A stretch of DNA of 51,234 nucleotides from an uncultured Rhizobiaceae group bacterium (GTDB taxonomy: Bacteria > Pseudomonadota > Alphaproteobacteria > Rhizobiales > Rhizobiaceae). Location: NCBI GenBank assembly GCA_938044775.1, contig CALIOE010000107.1:1-51234 (forward strand), in the 5' to 3' direction. The number at the start of each line of letters is the position of its first letter. The first letter of the stretch is position 1. The translations under genes were made by a program, and so were the position numbers. Below the pieces are notes generated by a model, which saw nothing but the letters and a program-made list of their open reading frames with translations, ran no database searches and was not told the origin of the DNA. Of the stretch, positions 44,578 through 51,234 are shown in pieces.

Positions 44578-47519
44578 CACGCATCCCTGCGCGCGGCTCG
44601 CGACTTGGCACCAAGACCATCAGCTTCACCTTTGATGGCAAGACCTATGAAGGTATAGAAGGCGACACCCTTGCCTCAGCGCTGATTGCCAATGGTGTTC
44701 ATCTGATGGGTCGCTCGTTCAAGTATCACCGCCCCCGCGGGGCCATCGCGGCTGGTGCGGAAGAACCTAACGCGTTGGTCAATGTTTTCCGCGACAGCGC
44801 ACGGCGTCAACCCAATGTTCGTGCAACCGTCCAGGAGATTTATGACGGTTTGAAAGCGGAGAGCCAGAATCGTTTCCCGTCTCTTGCATTCGATGTGGGC
44901 GCCGTGAACAATCTCATGTCTCCGGCCCTGGTGGCGGGATTCTACTACAAGACTTTCAAGTGGCCGGCTAAGGCCTGGGACCACGTGTATGAGCCCTTTA
45001 TTCGCCGCGCGGCCGGATTGGGAGAGGCACCGACCGAAGAAGACCCTGACCACTACGCTAACCGCTATGCCCATTGCGACGTTGTCGTGATTGGCGGCGG
45101 TCCAGCCGGTCTGATGGCCGCCAAATGTGCAGCTGACAAGGGAAACAGCGTCATTGTCTGTGATGAGAACGCAGCATTTGGTGGTTGGCTCTTGTCAGAC
45201 ACCGACCTGCGGGTTGACGGCATGAGCGGAGCGGAATGGGCCGCAGCCATGGTCGCGGAGCTGCAGGCCAACGACAATGTTCGGATGCTGAATCGAACAA
45301 CCGGGTTCGGATATTTCCAGCAGAACATGGTGGGGCTGACTGAACGAATTACGGACCACGTGTCCCGGCCTGCCCCGGATCTTCCGCGCGAACGCATGTG
45401 GCAGGTGCGAGCCGGTCGTGTCATCATTGCACAGGGCGCCATTGAGCGGCATATGGTTTTCCCGGGCAACGACCTCCCCGGTGTGATGCTGGCAGGTGCA
45501 GCGCAGACATTCCTGAACAAGTTCGGCGTGCCGGTCGGCGAGCGCATTGGCGTGTACACAGCCTGCGACACAGCCTATGCAGCAGCTTTTGATCTCTACG
45601 AGGTTGGCTGCGAGATCCCGGTCATTGTCGACCACCGCACAGAAGTTGATGCACAGATCCTCAAGCAGGCCGAGGATCTGGGAATTGAGGTCATAAAGGG
45701 TGGCCATATCAGCGAAGTCACCGGTCGCCTCCGTATTGGCGGCATTGTGGTCAAGTCAGGTGCGGATACAGAACGCGAATGGGACGTCGACGCCCTCATT
45801 ATGTCGGCTGGTTGGACTCCTTCCCTGCACCTGTCTTCGCAGTCGCGGGCCAAACCTGTCTGGGATGAGACAAGAGGCATTTTCCTTCCGGGAGAAAGCC
45901 CTCAGGCCTGTATTTGTATCGGTGGATGCAATGGTACGGATGAACTTGCCGATGTGTTTGCGCAGGCCGCTGAATCCGTTGGCGGCAAAGCCCCCAAATG
46001 CAAGATCGAAGACGACGTTTCCACCAGCGGCGGCATGAGTGGCGCAACAGGCGACTCACTGCAAAAAGGCAAAGCCTTTGTCGACTACCAGAATGATGTC
46101 ACTGCCAAGGACATAGCCCTCGCCGTACGTGAGGGCATGCATTCCATCGAGCACGTAAAGCGTTACACCACAAACGGCATGGCAACAGATCAGGGTAAGC
46201 TGTCAAATATGCATGGTCTGGCCATTGCTGCCGACCTTCTCGACAAGCCAATCCCCCAGGTCGGGCTGACAACATTTCGTGCGCCATACACGCCAACTAC
46301 CTTTGGTGGCTTTGTTGGTCACACTAAGGGGTCGCTTTTCGATCCACGGCGGAAGACTCCAATCCATGATTGGGCAGCAGAAAACGGCGCCGAATTTGAG
46401 CCTGTCAGCCTCTGGGATCGAGCCTGGTATTTTCCCCGCCGCGGAGAGACCATGCATGAAGCTGTTGATCGCGAATGCCGCACCGTTCGCGAAACTGCTG
46501 GCATTTTTGATGCTTCCACCCTCGGCAAAATCGAAGTTGCCGGCCCGGATGCAGCGGCATTCATGAACATCATGTACACAAATGGCTGGGACAAGCTCAA
46601 ACCAGGGCGTGCAAAATACGGTATCATGTGCCGCGAAGACGGTTTCATCTATGACGACGGCGTGGTTGGCAAGCTGGCAGCGGACCGCTTCCACGTGACA
46701 ACCACAACCGGTGGAGCGCCACGTGTACTGAACCACATGGAAGACTATCTGCAGACCGAATTCCCGCACATGCGGGTCTGGCTGACCTCCACCACCGAAC
46801 AATGGGCAACAATTGCCGTGCAAGGCCCCCGGGCGAGAGAAATTATCAAGCCTCTGGTGAAGGGCGTAAACCTGAACAGTGAAAGTCTGTCGCACATGAG
46901 TGTTTCGGAATGTGAGATTTGCGGTGTTCCTGCCCGCCTTTTCCGCATTTCCTTCACTGGAGAGCTGGGCTTTGAAATTAATGTGGCCGCAGATTACGGC
47001 CGTTCCGTATGGGAGGCCGTCTGGGCCCGAGCAGAGCCGCTGGGCGCCTGTGTTTACGGCACTGAAGCGATGCATGTGTTGCGCGCTGAAAAGGGATTCA
47101 TCATCGTCGGTCAGGACACCGACGGAACGGTAACACCACACGATGCAGGGCTTAGCTGGGCGATCGCAAAGTCAAAGCCCGACTTCGTCGGCAAACGGGG
47201 GCTGCAAAGACCTGATCTCGTGAAGGCGGGGCGTCGGCAACTGGTCGGTTTGAAGACCAGCGATCCAAAGAAAGTGCTTCAGGAAGGGGCGCAGATTGTT
47301 GCCAACCCGGATCAGCCGATCCCAATGGACATGCTCGGCTTTGTCACCTCGTCCTATTGGTCCGGTACTCTGAAGCACTCAATCGCTATGGCGCTGATCG
47401 AGGGAGGATTTGATCGCATGGGCGAAAAACTCTACGTGCCGATGGAAGATGAGACGATTGAGGTAGAGGTTACGGGATCTGTTTTCTACGATCCCAATGG
47501 AGACAAGGTGAATGACTAG
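44574..47519 (+). CDS. soxA: Sarcosine oxidase alpha subunit
   Basis: A 981-residue subunit. The N-terminal 2Fe-2S-like fold (about 15-100: KTISFTFDGKTYEGIEGDTL, RSFKYHRPRG) lacks the cluster. A NAD-binding Rossmann part follows (VVVIGGGPAGLMAAKCAADKG, about 173-193) and a second dinucleotide segment GERIGVYTACDTAYA. The C-terminal half is an aminomethyltransferase (GcvT-like) folate domain: EVAGPDAAAFMNIMYTNGWD, GVPARLFRISFTGELGFEIN and GTEAMHVLRAEKGFI. It holds the tetrahydrofolate site. Overlaps soxD by four and soxG by eight bases. Confidence 0.96.
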   Translation: MTRIPARGSRLGTKTISFTFDGKTYEGIEGDTLASALIANGVHLMGRSFKYHRPRGAIAAGAEEPNALVNVFRDSARRQPNVRATVQEIYDGLKAESQNRFPSLAFDVGAVNNLMSPALVAGFYYKTFKWPAKAWDHVYEPFIRRAAGLGEAPTEEDPDHYANRYAHCDVVVIGGGPAGLMAAKCAADKGNSVIVCDENAAFGGWLLSDTDLRVDGMSGAEWAAAMVAELQANDNVRMLNRTTGFGYFQQNMVGLTERITDHVSRPAPDLPRERMWQVRAGRVIIAQGAIERHMVFPGNDLPGVMLAGAAQTFLNKFGVPVGERIGVYTACDTAYAAAFDLYEVGCEIPVIVDHRTEVDAQILKQAEDLGIEVIKGGHISEVTGRLRIGGIVVKSGADTEREWDVDALIMSAGWTPSLHLSSQSRAKPVWDETRGIFLPGESPQACICIGGCNGTDELADVFAQAAESVGGKAPKCKIEDDVSTSGGMSGATGDSLQKGKAFVDYQNDVTAKDIALAVREGMHSIEHVKRYTTNGMATDQGKLSNMHGLAIAADLLDKPIPQVGLTTFRAPYTPTTFGGFVGHTKGSLFDPRRKTPIHDWAAENGAEFEPVSLWDRAWYFPRRGETMHEAVDRECRTVRETAGIFDASTLGKIEVAGPDAAAFMNIMYTNGWDKLKPGRAKYGIMCREDGFIYDDGVVGKLAADRFHVTTTTGGAPRVLNHMEDYLQTEFPHMRVWLTSTTEQWATIAVQGPRAREIIKPLVKGVNLNSESLSHMSVSECEICGVPARLFRISFTGELGFEINVAADYGRSVWEAVWARAEPLGACVYGTEAMHVLRAEKGFIIVGQDTDGTVTPHDAGLSWAIAKSKPDFVGKRGLQRPDLVKAGRRQLVGLKTSDPKKVLQEGAQIVANPDQPIPMDMLGFVTSSYWSGTLKHSIAMALIEGGFDRMGEKLYVPMEDETIEVEVTGSVFYDPNGDKVND

Positions 47520-48066
47520 CGTCGCCAAATTAGTCCGCAGCATCCCTCTCAATGGCTTTCGATTTGCCACTGATGCGGTGACAATCGAAGCTGCATCACC
47601 GGCTGCCCGCCTTAGCATTCGGGCCACAAAAAGGGGCGTCACCAGTCTTAGCAAGTCGCTCGGACTGACCTTGCCGGCTGATCCGTCAAAATCATCAAAA
47701 AAGGCCGGGCGTCATGCGCTTTGGCTGGGACCAGATGAGTGGCTGGTCGTTGACGAAAAGTTAGCAGCTGAAGATCTCATCCCGAAACGGGCCTCCCGGG
47801 AGTTTTCCGTTGTTGATGTGTCGCACCGCAACACGGCGTTTATCGTGAGCGGGGATGATGCAGCTACCGCGTTAAACGCTGGCTGCCCTCGCAACCTCTC
47901 GCTGAAAGCATTTCCGGTGGGCGCCTGCTCCCGAACGCTCTTCGGCAAGGCTGAAATCATCCTGTATCGCACTGGCCGCACGGTCTTTCGCGTCGAATGT
48001 TGGCGATCGTTCGCACCATATGTGCGGGATTTACTTTGTGAAGGCGCCAAAGACGTGCGCAATTAG
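47512..48066 (+). CDS. soxG: Sarcosine oxidase gamma subunit
   Basis: A 184-residue subunit related to the GcvT fold, needed to complete the tetramer. It shows LGLTLPADPSKS, ALWLGPDEWLVVDE and VDVSHRNTAFIVSGDDA, and ends with FRVECWRSFAPYVRDLLCEGA. Its ATG lies inside the end of soxA. It closes the operon; the genes for serine hydroxymethyltransferase or formyl-THF deformylase often found beside soxBDAG are not in this window. Confidence 0.93.
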   Translation: MTSVAKLVRSIPLNGFRFATDAVTIEAASPAARLSIRATKRGVTSLSKSLGLTLPADPSKSSKKAGRHALWLGPDEWLVVDEKLAAEDLIPKRASREFSVVDVSHRNTAFIVSGDDAATALNAGCPRNLSLKAFPVGACSRTLFGKAEIILYRTGRTVFRVECWRSFAPYVRDLLCEGAKDVRN

Positions 48067-48118
48067 CACTTGATGTGAGAATCCGGTGATGGACCGGCCA
48101 CATTTCATCGCCTATTGA

Positions 48119-49357
48119 ATGGCCGAACCACCGACACCGAACCCGGTCGAATTTTCCTTGTCGAACGTCATACAGAAACGCGCAGTCTTTTTTATTGGCG
48201 GATACGACCCCAAGTCACCGGTGGCTTTCTACGAAAGACTGGATCGGGAGAGTTCACGTTTCGAAGAGGTATGGGGAACGCAGGTAGGTCGACAAGAAAC
48301 ACGCGACTTGGCCCCAGATATCACGCAAGCAACTTACAACGCATCCGGCGAAGGATGGCGCGTTGAGACCGACTTTCACTTCCTTGGGCTCGATGACATC
48401 GTTCTGACGGGCTTTCAAGCGCCACTCTACCGGCGGCTTATGCGCTATGCAGTCACTTTCGGCGACTACATCATCTCCGGTACGGCTTTCAAATTTCTGC
48501 GCCACGCCTGGCGGTTTGCGATCTATTTTTTCTACCCCGCAATGATGGCTCTGCTGGCGCTTGCCATCAGCTCCGTTGCCGCTGGGCTCATTGGTGGTAT
48601 CCTTCCCGTTTCGACAACGCTGATCTGGCCGGCAACCGCCTTTTTGGCGTTCGTCATTTGCGTTCGTCTGGGAGGCGAACGTTATCATGTTCTGCACCTC
48701 ATGGATCTTTGGAGTTTCTCTCGAGACTTTGCGCGCGATCTAAATCCGCAGGTGGATGAAAAACTGAACCGTTTTTCCGAACTTGCGCTTCGGCAGATCC
48801 AGAATGGTGACTACAGCGAAGTCCTGCTTGTCGGTCACAGTACCGGCGGCGCTCTGATTCTGGATGTGGCCGGTCGGATGCTGGAAAAACAATCTGAAAT
48901 CGCCTCCGATACGCACAATCTTGCAGTTGTGACTGTCGGATCAACCGCGCTGAAAATCGGCCTTCATCCGGCAGCAAACCATTTCAGAGAACGGGTCAGC
49001 CGAATACATGCGAATGCGCAGTTTAAATGGTTCGAGTTTCAGTGCCTGACCGACATTATTAACTTTATCGACACAGATCCGGCAAAGCTCATGGGCATCG
49101 CACCGGGCGTTGAAACCAAGCCCATTGTCAACACGATACGCATCAAGCGGATGGTTTCACCCGACGCCTACAAACGAATGAAGGGCAATTTTTTTCGTGT
49201 TCACTACCAGTTCGTCTTTGGCAACAATTTGCAGTATTACTATGACTTTCCAGGCATATGTTTCGGGCCAAGCAGCCTGCCCTACAGATTAACTGAGCCA
49301 GGAGCCTTCATGGACAGCGTCCACGGTTACTTATTGTCTTCGGCGGAGAACTCATGA
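48119..49357 (+). CDS. Membrane protein with a lipase-like alpha/beta hydrolase domain
   Basis: A 412-residue protein. An N-terminal strand RAVFFIGGYDPKSPVAFYERL (about 21-41) starts the fold. Two membrane helices lie at about 132-160 and 163-183, placed inside the hydrolase. Next, the nucleophile elbow LLVGHSTGGALIL (Ser241) leads the second half; later FRVHYQFVFGNN and a C-terminal DSVHGYLLSS, whose His could complete a triad. It is unlike common lipases in having the membrane insertion. It starts 52 bases after soxG and overlaps the methyltransferase gene by four bases. The substrate is unknown but is likely a membrane lipid. Confidence 0.72.
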   Translation: MAEPPTPNPVEFSLSNVIQKRAVFFIGGYDPKSPVAFYERLDRESSRFEEVWGTQVGRQETRDLAPDITQATYNASGEGWRVETDFHFLGLDDIVLTGFQAPLYRRLMRYAVTFGDYIISGTAFKFLRHAWRFAIYFFYPAMMALLALAISSVAAGLIGGILPVSTTLIWPATAFLAFVICVRLGGERYHVLHLMDLWSFSRDFARDLNPQVDEKLNRFSELALRQIQNGDYSEVLLVGHSTGGALILDVAGRMLEKQSEIASDTHNLAVVTVGSTALKIGLHPAANHFRERVSRIHANAQFKWFEFQCLTDIINFIDTDPAKLMGIAPGVETKPIVNTIRIKRMVSPDAYKRMKGNFFRVHYQFVFGNNLQYYYDFPGICFGPSSLPYRLTEPGAFMDSVHGYLLSSAENS

Positions 49358-49938
49358 TTGAAACCACGGCATCAACTGTCTGGATTCTGGGCATTGTCAT
49401 CTGGACGATCATACGCATTCCGCACCGCCGCCGCGCCCGCAACACAGCGGTCGCGGTTGACCAAAAGAGCATTGGTGAGCGTGTTGCCCTGAGCTTGTGT
49501 ATCTTCGGACTGGTTATTGCTCCCGCCGTCTCCATCGCAACAAACTGGTTCGCTTTTGCAGATCATACCACGAGCTGGATTATGGTCGGAGCGGGTACCG
49601 TTTCGATGGCCGCATTTCTTCTCTTGTTCTACTACAGTCACAAACATCTGGCCCGTAACTGGTCAGTCACCCTGGAACTGCGTGAAGATCATAAGCTGAT
49701 TGAACGAGGCCTCTACCGACATATTCGGCATCCAATGTATACTTCTTTTTGGCTTTGGGGATTGGCGCAGGCGCTCCTGATTCCAAACTGGGTTGCCGGA
49801 TTCATCGGCCTGATGAGTGTTGCCTGGCTGTATTTTAGCCGTATCGACAAGGAAGAAGCCATGATGAAAGCGCAGTTTGGTGCGCAGTACGAGGCCTATT
49901 GCGCCCGTACAAAACGATTGATCCCCGGTGTCATATGA
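49354..49938 (+). CDS. Isoprenylcysteine carboxyl methyltransferase (ICMT)-like membrane protein
   Basis: A 194-residue polytopic membrane protein with about four to five helices. The C-terminal half is the ICMT/PEMT domain: LREDHKLIERGLYRHIRHPM, with the RHPxY motif (about 125-130) for S-adenosylmethionine, then KAQFGAQYEAYCARTKRLIP with the closing FGxxYxxYxxxxxR segment. Bacterial members methylate lipids or small hydrophobic substrates, not prenyl-cysteines. Its ATG overlaps the hydrolase stop (ATGA). This tight pairing is the main clue to function. Confidence 0.88.
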   Translation: MIETTASTVWILGIVIWTIIRIPHRRRARNTAVAVDQKSIGERVALSLCIFGLVIAPAVSIATNWFAFADHTTSWIMVGAGTVSMAAFLLLFYYSHKHLARNWSVTLELREDHKLIERGLYRHIRHPMYTSFWLWGLAQALLIPNWVAGFIGLMSVAWLYFSRIDKEEAMMKAQFGAQYEAYCARTKRLIPGVI

Positions 49939-50046
49939 GCAACAGCGCGGCGTCTTGTGCAACAAACCGCTTGCCCGCCAACCAAGCCTAACATATTTCT
50001 CAGCCATAGAACGAGTCAGGCATCCCGCCTGGAGCCTATTGCAAAA

Positions 50047-50712
50047 ATGAACCACCTGACGAGAAAGATTCTGACGCTGGCATTTGCGGTGGCGATGATG
50101 AACATCACCCTGCAGGGACAGACTGCTTCGGCCCAAACGACGAATTCTGTGCCTCCTGTGCTGCAAGTTGCGACTCGGGGTGGTGAGGTGGTTCTTCTGC
50201 GTGGGTTCGGCGACGTATTTTCGCGGGGGCTCGACCAGATTGGCGACAAACTCAGGGACCGCGGAATTGATGTGACTGTGACCAGCCATCAACAATGGAA
50301 GCGTGTGGCTGAGACGATTATCAGGAACAGACGACGATTCGGTCGAAGACCAGTGATTCTGATCGGGCACTCGCTGGGTGCTAATGCTGTGATCAGGCTT
50401 GCAAAACGACTGAACAAAGTCCGAATCCGGGTGGATTATATGGCTACCTTTGCCGCGACCAATCCCGAACCGGTCCCGGCCAACGTGCGCAGGGCCACCA
50501 ACTACTTCTTCAAGACGGACGGCTGGGGGAAACCCCTGAAACGCAGTCCGGGGTTTCGCGGTGTCATTAGAAATATCGATTTTTCAAGTGACACAGAGGT
50601 CGGACATTTCAACATCGACAATCAACCCAAGTTACAAAACCAGGTGATCCGCAATATTTTGCGTCATGTATCGCCGAACCGGAAACAAAAAACTGCTGTC
50701 AATTCCGGCTGA
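50047..50712 (+). CDS. Exported alpha/beta hydrolase-like protein
   Basis: A 221-residue protein with a signal peptide (MNHLTRKILTLAFAVAMMNITLQGQTASA, residues 1-29). It has the elbow ILIGHSLGANAVIRL (Ser109) of alpha/beta hydrolases, with EVVLLRGFGDVFSRG as an oxyanion strand and, near the end, EVGHFNID, whose His may complete a triad. It is short, so cap domains are absent. It follows the methyltransferase gene after 108 bases on the same strand and may belong to the same group of lipid-related genes. The start is the ATG at 50047; the frame opens 30 codons earlier. Confidence 0.78.
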   Translation: MNHLTRKILTLAFAVAMMNITLQGQTASAQTTNSVPPVLQVATRGGEVVLLRGFGDVFSRGLDQIGDKLRDRGIDVTVTSHQQWKRVAETIIRNRRRFGRRPVILIGHSLGANAVIRLAKRLNKVRIRVDYMATFAATNPEPVPANVRRATNYFFKTDGWGKPLKRSPGFRGVIRNIDFSSDTEVGHFNIDNQPKLQNQVIRNILRHVSPNRKQKTAVNSG

Positions 50713-51234
50713 TAAAGTCGGTCCGACACTGTTGCCACGTTGGCTGGCGCCGGACATCATCTCACCAAAAACGTTGACTCTTAAGTCCTGACCCATTTTA
50801 TTAACGAGGCATGGCGCGGATCATGGGGGCGGTGTCGTAGTGCCCCTTCGGCACCAATAAGCGTTCGCGCCGCGTCATGCACTCTCTTCAAATTGCTTCC
50901 CGTTACCAAATAGCCGGCCAATGCATATTGGCCAGACGCCCCACATCGCCTTGTCGTAATTGGGCGAAATAGGCGGCCCCACCGCATTGGAGCACGTATT
51001 CTGGCTCACACAGATGCGGTGCAATCGCGCAATTCAATATCAAGATGTTGCCAAAAGACTGAATAATTCTAACCGCTTACGCAATCTTCATTTGCTGAGC
51101 GGCGCAACACATTCACACTTGTTGACTCATGGGTCAGGTACATTGTGACGGCGGCCTGGCAAAAGCAGTTCAGCGAGGTGCACTGAGGTGCTCAGCGTAT
51201 CAATCAAGTAAAGGCTGGGCACCCAAATATATCC
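50713..51234. other. Right end: no supported gene
   Basis: The final 520 bases contain only short open frames. On the minus strand a 25-residue frame (50801-50878, starting MTRRERLLVPKGHYD) has AAGAGAG before its ATG and overlaps the stop of an upstream frame, but nothing else supports it. A 68-residue frame on the same strand (50781-50987) is in another phase. The pattern may be a decayed gene, but I cannot name it. Confidence 0.4.

Noticed and set aside
46203-47141. Minus-strand frame of 312 residues inside soxA
   Set aside because: Antisense shadow; many Cys and no family pattern.

Overview
The window looks like a chromosomal segment of a free-living alphaproteobacterium, most likely of the order Hyphomicrobiales (Rhizobiales). 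The basis is gene content, not a database search: the neighbourhood rpmJ - TPR protein - pyruvate kinase - DUF1036 - N-formylglutamate amidohydrolase - DUF1244 - GapR (DUF2312), a pccB/pccA/methylmalonyl-CoA mutase group, and a soxBDAG operon. I see no rRNA, tRNA, CRISPR array, complete insertion sequence, prophage or replication origin. Coding density is high, and base composition looks even apart from a few lysine- or alanine-rich genes.

Layout. 1-6.2 kb: the C-terminal end of an Old Yellow Enzyme-type oxidoreductase, a free-standing BLUF photoreceptor, thymidine kinase, a degenerate-GGDEF/EAL phosphodiesterase, and a two-gene unit of a PstS-like binding protein and a HAMP membrane receptor without a chemotaxis tip. 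6.3-11.5 kb: DUF971 protein, glycerate 2-kinase followed at once by a small exported trypsin-like protein, GNAT acetyltransferase behind a glutaryl-CoA-type dehydrogenase, and an Lrp/AsnC regulator divergent from a DUF6356 gene with a palindrome between them. 11.5-22.9 kb: propionyl-CoA to succinyl-CoA (pccB, pccA, methylmalonyl-CoA mutase). Between pccB and pccA sit a lipoprotein, a small membrane protein, a protealysin-like M4 protease with its probable emfourin inhibitor, an orphan gene and a cupin. A lone Flp pilin and an exported SH3/coiled-coil protein follow pccA.

23-34 kb: RidA, a kelch protein, three consecutive very basic small proteins (ribbon-helix-helix, a 39-residue peptide, helix-hairpin-helix with a lysine tail) facing a PPK2 polyphosphate kinase, an alpha/beta hydrolase with an MFS transporter, a DM13 protein, a HEAT-like protein behind an ABC-F ATPase, and phosphoglucomutase. 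34-42.8 kb: an EF-hand protein with a strong terminator hairpin, gamma-glutamyltransferase, gapR, DUF1244, N-formylglutamate amidohydrolase, an EamA transporter, DUF1036 and pyruvate kinase, an alpha/beta hydrolase, a TPR protein, and ribosomal protein L36 with a hairpin-rich leader. 42.9-50.7 kb: sarcosine oxidase soxBDAG, then an apparently new membrane hydrolase/isoprenylcysteine-methyltransferase-like pair and an exported alpha/beta hydrolase-like protein. The last 520 bases hold no gene I can support.

Metabolically the genes suggest a heterotroph that uses propionate, branched-chain or lysine breakdown products, glycerate, sarcosine (from methylated amines) and formylglutamate. The most unusual parts are the basic-protein/PPK2 cluster (24.8-26.8 kb), the protease-inhibitor module inside the pcc locus, the tip-less receptor with its binding protein, and the hydrolase/methyltransferase operon after soxG.
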